Source: Rhytidiadelphus loreus (taxonomy: Eukaryota > Streptophyta > Bryopsida > Hypnales > Hylocomiaceae). From it: a stretch of DNA of 64,000 nt. The notes beneath the pieces were generated by a model. That model was not told the origin of the DNA. It searched no databases and was given only the letters and a program-made list of their open reading frames with translations. A program made the translations under genes and the position numbers. Where the stretch lies: contig OX344763.1 of assembly GCA_947034895.1 (NCBI GenBank), positions 27,403,025 through 27,467,024 of the forward strand, in the 5' to 3' direction. Of the stretch, positions 42,231 through 54,002 are shown one piece after another. Position 1 is the stretch's first letter. Each line of letters opens with the position of its first letter.

Positions 42231-45060
42231 GAGCCTTCTACCTTACCACAAAGAATTGTTGAATTGTTGCAAGCCTGGACTCCTTTGTTTTCGAGAGAAA
42301 GAAGGTACATGTTTACAACTGTACGCGATGGAGAATGTCAGAATGCAGGTAGATATCAAGATCTACCAAAGCTGTACATGTTGGACTGGGGAGTAATGAC
42401 AACTAGGAGGTGATAGCTACCTTGGCCGGCTGGAGTGTATGATTTGTGTGAGCTCTGGTCACTGCAATAATTGGGTTTGGTGGAGATTGAATTATTATAA
42501 GCTAGTTGTTGGAAAGGGCCTACCCTCTCACCCCTCGCTCTCCAAATGAATGACTCTTTCTTTTGTTTCATATTTGAAGGCGACACGGTCTATTCTAATG
42601 TTTGGGGGAGAATTGGCGGTTAGTTCATTGGAAGTTGGTGGAAAAAACAATGGTTGCAATTTGATTACGTTGGAAAGAAAATGATGAAAAAAATCTATAA
42701 AAAATTATATTTTGAGTCAAAAATAGTGGGAAAAAAATAGACTTGGTACTTCAAAAATGGGTTTAATATGGGAATTGGAGGAAAATAGTTGGTAAAACTC
42801 CAAAAAAAAATCATGAACTTTGAATGGTCTATTCTTTTATAATCGTCCACATATATATTTTGGAATTTTTGTATATATTTGTACTCCATGTATCTTTATA
42901 CAAACATATTGTTTACCTCAATCTCGTCAAATTAGTTACAAGACTTGTCTATCTTAAAATGATTAAAAGTTTGTTTGGGGAGGAATGGGAAGTTAATTGG
43001 ATGACACATCAACTTGAAACACTTTCTTCATCAGATGGAAGGTGAACTTGACCGAGTAGAACACATTCTTCTTTTACTAAAATTTGCTAAACTTGATATA
43101 AATCTTGACGTGGTTCTATGAGTATCCCATTCTTGTCCTATTCTTATCATTTTTGCACCAAAAATTTGAAAAAAATATAGCTTAAAAAATAATGAGTTCT
43201 ATGTATAGTATATTATAAAAGCAATATGAGGAGGTAAGTTATTCTTATTTTTACCCTAAATAACAACATTCAATATGTCCACTAAATGCTCTAAAGTACC
43301 ATCACATACCTTCAAAAGCAAATAACAATTAGTGAGGATATTCATCCTACTCAATGAAGAATTTAATTTGGATTTGTATCATGTTTTTTATACTTTATAG
43401 AGTTTGTCCATAGATGAAAATTTAATTATAGAATTAATCAATTATTTATAATTAATAGTGTATCAAGTTAAAGTTTAATAGATAGTAATGAAAAGTTTTT
43501 TTCAAGTGAGCATTGTGCATTAATTAAATAATTTAAGTTAGAAGGATCTAGCTAAATTCCTTGAAGGGGTGCTACGTATTATATATTGAATTGGAAGTAT
43601 GACATAAGAGAAGAGGACAAGAATACACTATAATTATTTCTATTTATATGCTTGATAAGATGGGCTACATATTTTGCAAAGGAGGGAAAGAAACTTTGAG
43701 AAGTATGGAAAAAAATGTGTTCAATGTGAAAAAATTTAAATATCTAAGACAAGAATGTTGCACATTTATAATTCTAAAATCCAATTGTAAATTAAAGCTA
43801 TTCACACTAGCTTAAAACACAAACCAAATTAAGTTTGGCCCACAAACATTAAACATTACATTAGCTCAAAATCAACATCCGAGGGAGTCATGAACCAACA
43901 ATTAATGCACTTAAGGATAAGATACATTAGCCAATTGAAATGCACATTTGTGGAAGAAATACTATTATGTGTAGTAATCAAAATCAATTAATGTTCTAAA
44001 TCAATGGTACAATAGTTAGAGAACAAGAATGACCTAATGCAAAGATGAGAACAAAGGTTCATGATGCATTCAACTTGGAAATTAAAATACAATATGAAAC
44101 AATTAGTGTGCCTTGCACTAATTGAATGGTAAGGGTGCAAAGATTAATGTCACTTGCAAAATTAATGTCAATAAATTTTTTAATTTTTGTGGAAGTTGGT
44201 ACAATACAATAATATTTCAGCCTACACTAATTTAGAGAAGGCTCCTTTGGTTGTAACTACTGCTTGTTTGAACCATCTATTACCTAGGCCCCATTGATTG
44301 ACATATAAAAGCCTTTACATAGGAGTAGAACTCGAGACCCAAGGTCAAGGCATAATGACCATGTCAAGCGAGTGATGTAGTCACCTTCTTGCTTGATGTT
44401 CACATTGGATATTTCAAGAACAAATTGTTTCATCTCCAAAAAATGATTGGGTCTTTAAAATTGCAAGCAAATCAAACATGTGGGGTGCCCTACAACTTGA
44501 AGTATAGTGGTGAGTAAAGTTTGGAGAGTCTAGTCCTTTCAAAACCTAATCTTCCCAAGTAGTGGGACTCTCACTTGGCTACAACAAACCTTTTAGAGCT
44601 AGTTGCCATTGAGACCCCGGACCTCAAACTTCCAACCATTCTAGAGGTTGCCATTTACTAGATTGGAACATCATGGCATTTGGCCGGACCTCCAACTTCA
44701 AATCCATATACACAAGAAATGCAAATTTGTGTGTGTGTGGGGGGGGGAGGTAGGAGGGTCAACTCAAGGCCCTTTTTTTTAATAATAAGACAAACAAAGT
44801 GTGCTACAATTGTCATCGCTTGAATGACCTGAGTAGACACGATGAGACAAAATTACCAATCTCTAAAGTTATATAAAAGTTTAGCCCATGTCCACAATCT
44901 AGGCTACAAGTCCATGCTATAGGTATCGATTGGCTATAGATTTTGGCCGTCCAATGCCTAATGAAAACCTCCCACCCAAGGTTAAGCCTTTTGGCCCCCC
45001 TCTAAAGTAGGAGGCTTAAACTCGGATCTGGCATTTTGAATGGAACATGCCTTAGAGGTA
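42231..45060. other. AT-rich intergenic DNA, nothing recognised
   Basis: About 2.8 kb, strongly AT-rich between 42650 and 44250. Only short open frames, no repeats matching elsewhere in the window, and a G-run at 44740-44748. Confidence 0.5.
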
Positions 45061-45061
45061 C

Positions 45062-45297
45062 ATTCTACTTTCTTCAATTTATCATAATGTATCAACGGTG
45101 TACATTTCAGGGGGGATCGCTTTTAGAACCCTATGGTGTTTTGACTTCAAAATTTTGTAACTAATTCCATGAAGCTTCAAAAAATATGAAACGACTTGGG
45201 TTAGATGTCAATCCTCCTTGTCTTTCAAGAAAAATTTATTGAAAAATATTTCAAGATGTTTCACCTCCCTAAAATTCAGTTCTAACCCTTAGATGGT
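45062..45297 (-). repeat. Dispersed repeat F, copy 2
   Basis: Reverse complement of 41945-42160, including AAATATGAAACGACTTGGGT and GGTGTACATTTCAGGGG. The hairpin right arm is not preserved. Confidence 0.7.
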
Positions 45298-45738
45298 CCA
45301 CTTATGGACCTCCTACCATAGTGGCTGGAGGTCTGGGGCCTGAATGGCAACTGGCTCTTACTGGACCATTATTCTGCACCCCGGTGGAGATGCTCTCTTA
45401 CACTAATACGGAGTACTAGAAATCAGTGTACCAAATGCAACCAAGCCGCCCAATGCCCCCTTTCCCTGTTCCTCAGAACCCCCATTCCCGCCACAGTGAC
45501 GTGGCATCTACCAGGTTCGTCAGAATCTCACATCAACTAAACTTAGCAAGTCAAACCAGACACCCCAAGATTCTATTTTCTTCCAAGGAAATGTAAATAA
45601 ATACCCAATCCCATAATGGAAATCGGAAAAAAGAATTTAAAAAATACGGGGTTGGGTCAGTTTGTACGTCCAAATTGAAAGTATTTAAACACAAAATTAG
45701 TGTGGATCCAAAGCCCCTTCCTTCCTTCCTTCTTCAGT

Positions 45739-46185
45739 AGATCTAAGAAATCTTGAACGTGCCACTTTTGAAGAATAGAACTACGAAATCTTTGAAGTAA
45801 AAGGGGTACTGTGGACCGAAAACACGACCTCTTATGACCTAATACGGTAGATCTACGAAATCTTCGATGACGAAGTTTCCCCTATTATAGGAGAGATTCA
45901 CGAAATCTTTGAGGACGACTCTTCGTTAACTGGGAAAGAGATCTAGGAAATGTTTGAAAACGACTTTTCACCTAACGCAAGAGAGATCTACGAAATGTTA
46001 GAAAAACTTCTTTTTTAGTTAATGCTTGAGATATCTACGAGAACTTGTCGCAAACTTCATTTTTTTTGCGACAAGTTCATAGATCTTTGACGATGCAAGA
46101 GAGTTCTACGAAATGTTCGCAGACTACGTTTTTTATTCGGTGCATGAGAGATCTACGAAATATTGTGAGAAAAGGGGTATTACGC
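45739..46185 (+). repeat. 45-bp codon-length minisatellite upstream of the GT14 gene
   Basis: Degenerate units of 45 bp, each centred on GAGATCTACGAAATSTTTGA, visible from about 45739 to 46170 (clearest at 45890-46020 and 46090-46165). Read in frame, each unit gives 15 residues of the pattern E-I-Y-E-M-F-E-x-D, with in-frame stops in some units. It lies about 1 kb before the GT14 start and may be promoter, leader or a relic of a repetitive protein. Confidence 0.8.
46041..46078. repeat. Perfect hairpin within the minisatellite
   Basis: 14-bp arms GAACTTGTCGCAAA (46041-46054) and TTTGCGACAAGTTC (46065-46078) around a 10-base loop. It interrupts the 45-bp periodicity. Confidence 0.85.
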
Positions 46186-47155
46186 AAATGTTGGTTTCGG
46201 AGTGGCAGACAGCTTGAGAAGACTGGTGACATAACTTAGAGTGAAGTGTCTGTTGCTTCCGCCCCGCGTCCTCGGGGAATTCGGTGGAGATCTCTTTCGG
46301 ATTTTTCTGCACTTTTTTTGTGGTCACGCATTCGCTGCATTGCATTTGTGTGACGCATCCCGATCACCGATCCAACGGGTTGCGAACTGCCCGAGGCCTT
46401 TGCGAGACGGCGTTGATTTTCGTGTGTTTTTTGTTTGTCTTCGTGAACACATCCGTGGAGGTTGTGCATTTGCTGTTGACGTTCGGGCGTTGTACGCTGG
46501 GTTCGGGCGCTACTTGAGTTTCGATCTCGTGAGGTCCGGTTTGGCCCTCAAGCTCCGAGGGTTTCTGCAAGTTTTCACGACGCCGAAGCGAGGCGAAGCA
46601 AAGTTCGTCTTGCAACTGCAAGGAAACTTCGTTGCATTGGCGACTTCCAACGCTGGCGCGTCGTTAATGCGCAGTTTGAGCCGTGGATGCGTGTCTTGTG
46701 CACGAGGTTTGTCGATTTTATGGTGTGGGGTCTGAGGCGCGGCGGGGGGTTAAGATCTGGTTGCGTTGTGATTTGCGAGATCGTGTGTGCATCTCGTGGT
46801 TTGCGGACAGGGGTGTGAATTGTGGAGCTGATAAACCCTAATATTTCTGGATCGCATCCTCGGCCGGGAATCAGATGCTTGCGTTTTTCTCTGGAGCAGA
46901 TTCCGGCGCGTGGTGATGATGATTATTACTCTGGGGGTCCTATGTATCAGCAATAAAATGTTTCGTCAGCATGTCCATCTTTGCGCCTTTGTGAAATTGT
47001 GCGGGTTATTCGTAGACTATCGATAGTCTGTAGGCTTCCAAGTTAAAGCGTTGTAGAATCTGGAGTAGGATTGGAAATTGGTTCCAAGCATTTTAGAATT
47101 CGCTTGAGGTTTCTTCAGCGTCGACATTATGTATACTTCCTTTGGATTTTCAGCG
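46186..47155 (+). promoter_or_regulatory. GT14 promoter/5' leader, GC-rich
   Basis: Clearly richer in GC and CpG than the flanks, as before the transporter gene. A 164-codon open frame (46241-46735) lies here but has no recognised domain and is rich in Cys, Arg and Phe as expected of chance GC-rich reading. It is best read as a long 5' UTR and core promoter. Confidence 0.5.
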
Positions 47156-49394
47156 ATGGAGAGGAAGTGGCGGTTACCCCTGTTCGCCAGTTTATCTATA
47201 TCACTCGTATTATTTCTAATCGCTGCATTCAGTCTTAAGCCTTCGACAAGCTCATATTTTAAATTTCTACAAAAGGAGGAGAAATCGATGTTCGTGGAGG
47301 ATAATCTAGTTGAGCAACCTTCTGTGAGTCTACCTGCCCCTCCGCGACTTGCTTATCTAATCTCTGGGAACAAAGCGGATGGGATGCGAATTCGGAGGAC
47401 GTTACAAGCAATTTACCACCCGCGAAATTACTATGTACTACACTTGGATCTTGAGGCTCCTCCAAAGGAAAGAGTCGAGTTAGCCAGATATGTGCGCTAC
47501 AATCCTGTTTTTCAAGAGGTTGGAAATGTAATTATGATAGGGAAAGCTAACTTAGTGACGTACCGGGGCCCTACTATGGTTGCCACAACTCTCCATGGTG
47601 CTGCAATACTGCTGAAGAAATTCAAGGATTGGGATTGGTTCATCAATTTGAGCGCTTCAGATTACCCGTTGGCTACCCAAGACGGTAAGTATTTCATTCT
47701 TTGCATACATGTATGAGCAGGTTCTACAGCATTCCTTTTGTGTTGAATCATGTCTTGATCCGTTTCTGATCCAATTGTCGTGTCAAACATTTCAGTTTCT
47801 ATATGAATCTATGGTAGAACTGTAGCTGCAGTTTATATTTGGTTGCAGGGAATGAAACTCGTGTCATTATTAACGACTAATGTTATCTCGCTAAGAACCT
47901 GATCTTTCAGGTGCACATTTTGACTAGTGGTAACACATTGAATTGAAATTTCAGATATTCTACACGTATTTTCATTTTTACCTCGTGACCTGAACTTCAT
48001 TGAGCACACCAGCGATATTGGGTGGAAAGAGTAAGTACATCGAATTCCTGAACTGCCTTGCCACTAAGCATCTTTTTTGCATAGATTTGATCGTCTTTGA
48101 TTCTGTCTATAGGATGGTGTGTGGGCACCTGTAGAAATTCTTGAGTTTGTAAGGGTTTTGCATTGGGGCTGCTCTTTAAATTCCTATGGTGGTTAATTAT
48201 GATTTTTTGTCTCCTGTCTCATGCAGATTCCAAAGGGCAAAGCCTATCATTATCGACCCGGGGTTGTACATGAACAGAAAAACCGACATTTTCTGGGCGA
48301 CTCAAAAGCGAGCAGTCCCAACAGCGTATCGATTGTTTACAGGTGAGGTTGCAATTATTGACTTTAGCGTACATTAGCGAAGTGCATTGCATAGTATGGA
48401 TCTGTTCAAGTCATCCTCTTCTGCCATGCTTTTCTCGACTAAGAACGAGTTTGGTCTTTGACAGACCTCTTTTCATGAAATGCGACGCTTGTATTATAAG
48501 TAAGCTATTGCATAATTTGGTATAGTTCCCCAAGATCTAAAGTTGCACACGCATGCACACTCAAGAGTTTTTCTTTCATACCAGCTGTTTTTGGTCTGTT
48601 TTTCCGTGGTGCTGAAGCTCTTTCTTTATAATTGCAGGATCTGCATGGACGGTACTTTCAAGGTCGTTCATGGAGTATACGATTATGGGTTGGGACAATC
48701 TGCCTCGAGTGTTGCTCATGTACTATACCAATTTTGTATCGTCTCCAGAGGGTTATTTCCACACCGTAATCTGCAACAGCCAGGATTTCAAGAATACTAC
48801 TGTAAACCATGATCTCCACTACATTGCGTGGGATAATCCCCCAAAGCAACATCCCCTGTCCCTTACCCTCAAGGATTTTCAGAACATGTCCAAAAGTGGA
48901 GCTCCGTTTGCTCGAAAGTTTGAGAGAGAGGATCCAGTACTGGCATTTATTGATAAGCAACTGCTAGGGCGAGGTCCAGGGAGGTTAACTCCAGGAGGCT
49001 GGTGTATAGGTATGAATCAAACTTGTTTTTTCTTGCGTATCCTTGTATCCATGTTCGATTCTGCGACTATTAGAATGCTCGCTTTTGAGTTGCCCAGAAT
49101 ATGTCGGTTCCTGACTTTTCCTTCACTCTACAAACAAATCTGATGATTCCCTTATCCGTCGTGTCGAAGAGATGTCAACAGCTTTCGGTTGTTTCGAGCT
49201 CAAGGTCTACTGTATTTGAGAGTAATGTATTGTTGAATTTTATTACAGGTGGTGCTGTTGGCGAGGATCCGTGTGCAAGGAGAGGGGACACTAGTCTCCT
49301 CAGACCGGGTCCTGGTGCTCAAAGGTTGCAAGGTTTGATTGAGCGTCTATTGGCTAAACCAAAATTTCGCTCTGAGCAATGTATCTCTGTGTAA
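47156..49394 (+). CDS. GT14 beta-glucuronosyltransferase (GlcAT14-like)
   Basis: Predicted Golgi type II membrane glycosyltransferase of CAZy family GT14. Its plant members add glucuronic acid to type II arabinogalactan of arabinogalactan proteins. Five exons: 47156-47684, 47955-48030, 48227-48342, 48638-49009, 49249-49394. All introns are GT-AG (196-295 bp) and give 412 aa. An N-terminal signal anchor (about residues 6-24, LPLFASLSISLVLFLIAAF) is followed by a stem and the catalytic core: RLAYLISG, YYVLHLDLEA, DWDWFINLSASDYPL, FSFLPRDLNFIEHTS, then SRSFMEYTI.GWDNLPR and GGWC near the C-terminus. An ATG nine codons upstream (47129) is in frame; 47156 is preferred because it gives the usual short basic start before the anchor and has G at +4. 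No defects. Exact acceptor specificity is inferred. Confidence 0.93.
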
Positions 49395-50109
49395 GATACC
49401 TGTCTTGCCATAAAAGCGGAAGATACTGTACCAGTTTTTTTTATCATATTCAATGTATGATAAACGCAGTGTTGAGTACCCCTACTAGACTGGGCACAAG
49501 GTTTCGGCCTCTCAATTTTCCTGATCAGCAGTGCTGTGGATTGCATTCATACGGATTGTTTACTTAATGATCAAATGCAACGAAGAGAGTTGCCCTACTG
49601 TTAGACGACTGCTATTATTGTTCACTGCCTATGAATGTGTGCAATTTTGCAACAGCTCAATGTAACATTCTTTTGCTGGTCTTCTTAAGACTTAAGCTTA
49701 AATCATTATTGATCTGGCGTTCTATTTTCCTCTGGCTGTGTTGAAAAAGTACGTTCCTAGTAGTCCTGTGGGCATTGGTGAGTGGCTGGAAGTGGAATAA
49801 CTTAGTAAGCTAATAACCGCGTTAAAAACACTAGCCGCCAAAGCCTTACTTTTCTTTACGAGTTTTTCAAGATACTGTCGTGATCTCCTTGTTTCTGAAT
49901 TCTGACCCTATTTCTGACCTTATTTCTGACCCAGGATAGGGTTACAGTAATCAATATGATGGGGCATTCCAGCAGTTGGGACTTGGGAGGTATGTGAATG
50001 TAGTCTCCTCTTAAAGCGACCTTTTTTAAGAGTTGATTGCATTTGGGGGAAGCCAAACTCCTTGAAACAATTATCAATAAATTTTTGTAGGGAGGACAAT
50101 GGAATTGGC
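49395..50109. other. 3' flank of GT14 gene
   Basis: Likely 3' UTR, then intergenic sequence. A stretch near 49895-49935 repeats TTCTGACCCT. Nothing else is recognised. Confidence 0.4.
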
Positions 50110-50310
50110 ATCTAAGTTAACCAAAATTGTTTCATATTTTTGGGACCTTCGTGGAATTAGTTATGAATTTTTGAAGTTGAAATGTAGTGGTCACTAATAG
50201 TGACTACTTGAAATGTACATTGTTGGTACATTGATGAAAGTAAAATGTACCTTTGTATTATTGGTTGCTTTAAGAGGAAGGTTGCTTTTAGAGCACTTAG
50301 TCTTGGTTAG
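50110..50310 (+). repeat. Dispersed repeat F, copy 3
   Basis: AAAATTGTTTCATATTTTTG through ACATTGTTGGTACATTGATG matches copy 1 (42030-42160). A nearby inverted pair (TCTCCTCTTAAAGC at 50007 and GCTTTAAGAGGA at 50267) may mark its ends. Confidence 0.6.
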
Positions 50311-53300
50311 TTGTGTTATTGAAATTGATTTGATCAATTGCATTTAGTTTGGAGGGTGATTGATTTTAAAGTAGGGGTGTAACTAAGTGGGTAAACTTTT
50401 AAACTTTAGTTATTTAAATAATGAAAACCATGCTTAAATGATTCATTGTTCATATTATGGGAATTTTGTTCAATAGGTGTTTTTATATAGCTAGGGTATG
50501 ATTCTTAACAACTATTTTGTGTAGGTTGTGAAGTAATGAAAGAAGAGATCCTAGAAGAAGGATATGATGCCATTTCTTTTCAATCAACAATTCAAAACCT
50601 TGTGAATGAGACTTCTTATGCAATTTGGAGTTTCATAGTTCAAAGCATGAAACTTTATGAAAAGAGGCTAAAATGTTCTATCTTTGTCCCAAAATGATCT
50701 CTGTATTGGACAAAATGTTTTGGATTAAGGCTAAAAATAACATTAATAAAACCAATTGTGTACTATAAGTAGAGTTTGGTGTACTCCTAGCATTCTAGAA
50801 ACTTTGAGTTTGGGAGCCCTTTTCAAAGTGTAGTTTGAGAATATTGAAAAGTAGATTCTGGGGGGCATTTCCAAAGAGCAGCAATGGTCAATTAATTGTT
50901 GAGTGTGAAGTTATCATTTTGTAAGCATTTAGTAGATGCTCTAAAAATGCGTGATCCTTTGTTTTGTCTTTGGGAGCTTCATCCCCTTCTAGCAAGCAAT
51001 ATTCAAAGCTAGAGATGCAAAAAATAAGAATGAACAATGTTGATTGTCCCCTTTAGTCATTTCATTTGTCTTTTTATTGATGAAAGGAGAACTACTATTT
51101 GGAGTTGTTTTGTTAGTCCGAAATAGCAATCAAACACCAAATTTGACCACTTTGCAATGTCATAAACTGCAACAAGAAGATCATTTTGGGACAAAACATT
51201 AAGGCTAATAAAAAGATCATTTGGGGATGGAGGGAGTAATATATTGTAAAATAACCAGGGCTTTGCTACTTTTTGAGCTACTAGTGATGTACTCCATATG
51301 ACCTCAAGTTTAAGGGCCCCATTTCCAACCTTAGAGACTTTGGCGATGGTAATTTTTATATGGATTTCAAAGCCTTAAAAAGCAAGGTTGGCGATACCAA
51401 CTTTTGAGAATGGTACGAACTTTCCTTTGTGGATGTAGATTTGCATGTGTATCAAGTAACTCATGCTTTTTTTTTTTACTTTTTTCTTCTTGTGAAATTT
51501 AGCCATAGTAATATTTTAAGAAAGAAAATTAGTTCAACTAATGAAATGAAGCTTATCAAGATTAGTTTCTATTCCAATTTGAAATTTTGGAAAGTTTCTA
51601 AAGTTGAATATTTTATAGGAATGATTTTAGAATGATTTTAGATGATATTGATAATGATAATTTAGTAATTTTTGGATTTTTTGAATGAATTATGTGTATT
51701 ATGAACTCTAGTCTTTGAACAAAAGAACTAAACCTAAAAATACAATATACAGTTGTGAAATATAAATTGAATGCATTGCCCAATTCAACAAATATTTCAA
51801 ATGCAAGGGCATCAAGATGTAATAATGGTCCATATTCCAGCATGTGCTCTCTTTGCAATGGCTAAAGCTATCCCATGCTCTCAATTAAAAAAATAAAATA
51901 AAATATTGTGAGAACCAACATCATTTGCATGTTTGTCAAACTGTTGATATTTTAAATTCTATAAATGTCAATTTCTTTTTTAGTTTTTGTGTACAACAAT
52001 TTGAAATGATGTATACCAAAATGCCAAGGCAAAAATGTTTTTTTGAAGTTCGAAGAAAAAATTGGCAAAAGATAAAATAACTCCAAAGTAACATGTTGAA
52101 TAAAATTGAGTTTTAGACATGGCTTACTTTGAAATTGATTTTCTTTCAAATCACAACTAATTTTTTCTTCAAACTTCTATGGTGATGTATAATATGTTGC
52201 ATACTAAAACTTCCATATATCTACTTTTGGACTTTGTCCATTGATGCTTACAGTATGGTTGTTTGAATGAAAACATTTCAACTTTGTACTTAGTTTTGGT
52301 TGCATTACATGTTTTTTGGCCTGTTGGGAGGGTCGTTTCAAGCTAGTTCCCGCTATCGGGAACCAGCCTACGCTATTTGGGAAAAAAAATTAAAAATGAT
52401 TATTATTAAATTATTAAAGTTAAAAATTAAAAATATTTAAAAAATATTTTTTTAATGCATGTTGACGTGGTAGTCTCTCAACCACATCAACAATATGCAT
52501 GGCAGAGATCAGAACATAGGAGAATGCAAGGAGAACTCACAACCCTTAACAAGCTAGAGATGAATCTCATCTAATGTCACTATAGATGTAAGAGAAGATT
52601 TTTTAGTCATACATACACAAATTATTGCTAATTTAGGCGCACTCCAAAAGTGACATTTGAATATGATACTATATACAAAATTTATAAGATGTCAAACCTC
52701 AATAGATACTAATATTGTATTTGATTATCAAGATTGGCATTTCATGTCAAATATTTAATTGAACTTGGTAAAACAAGTTGGGGAGATGTTAAAAATAAGA
52801 ATATTTCTTCTCCAAAAATTTATCCATATGAAAATATATTGAAAAAAAAGTTCTAAATTTTTTGCACCCATTTTAGAATTAGTTTTTGCCGAATATAACA
52901 TTGAGTATGTTATATTCTAAACCTATATTCTAATTTCAAGTCTAGTATTGAACATTGTGCAATAGATATATTTGATAATACAATGAATTTTGACTAATTT
53001 TCCCTCATCACATTATTCAATTGTATTTGGGATGTCAACTGAAGTCTATTCAATAGACAATAATAAAAACTAAACAATCATTGCTACTATTCTGCTTTTT
53101 GTCTAATTGCATGACCCAAGTGACTCTAGAGTTAATTGTCACTCTTCCATTTATTCCTTGCTAGTGATGTCAACTTGTCAACGTTTGTTTTTCTTTCATG
53201 CTTGGAATGGCCTTCTAGTTTGAATTTTCTTGATAATGACTAAATATTCTACCTCTTGGAATTAATTGTTGAGAACATCCAATTGTGCAAAATAGTCTTA

Positions 53301-53600
53301 TGCTTAATGGTGCTATGAATTACTGGGTAGGTGTGATCACATCCACAATCTTGCATTTAGAAGGCCTAACAAACAACCAAAAGTAAAGGAATAGAGCTTT
53401 AGATCCTTCCAAATCTCATCTAAGGCCTCTATCCTATTGTATAAAGCATAAGCCCACCAAATCTAAGTTGAGTCTATTCCATCCTTACATTCAAATTGTG
53501 ATTGATCAATTCAATATTTACCATACACATTTGGGGGGTAAGGGAGAGGAACAAGAAATTGGACGCATATTCAAATATACAGTACATGTAAAAATTACAT
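50311..53600. other. AT-rich intergenic DNA, nothing recognised
   Basis: About 3.3 kb without a supported gene. A small inverted motif TTCCCGCTATCGGGAA lies at about 52347. Short open frames only. Confidence 0.5.
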
Positions 53601-54002
53601 CATCTCAATTTTAGCGTGCAAGGGTGCAGATGCTCCGACGGCATTTCTCCCACGCTCCAGTAACGCTCCCACTCTGAATCTCTTCACGTTCCCCACGCTC
53701 CCCACGCTGTGGTTCACGTGTAACGACCCCGGAGAACGAGTTCCTGTTCACACGGCAGCGGGTAACACAGACTTCCTTGGCCGTAGTCATTTGTTGACTG
53801 TGGGTTACGCCCCCAACGTGCAATGAACGCCGCACTTGCAACAATCGCGTGCATTGCCGCGTCTCCCATCAATCTAAGTTTCTCTCGATCAATGCATTGA
53901 CGAGCTCGCAAAAAACTCACACATTCTCAACACACTTCCAATTGCCAGTCTTCAGTACAAAATTTTTGTGGGTTTCTCAAGGTAGGTGGGTTGGGAGTGG
54001 CG
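53601..54002 (+). promoter_or_regulatory. Transporter gene promoter/5' leader
   Basis: A sharp rise in GC with many CACGT and CGTTCCC motifs (CCCACGCTCC repeated at 53650-53705; CACGTG at 53714) precedes the ATG at 54003. Such G-box-like sites often bind bZIP or bHLH factors; binding here is inference. Confidence 0.5.

Noticed and set aside
46241..46735. 164-codon open frame before the GT14 gene
   Set aside because: No domain, Cys/Arg/Phe-rich composition typical of chance reading in GC-rich DNA, and overlapping open frames on both strands. Treated as leader/promoter.
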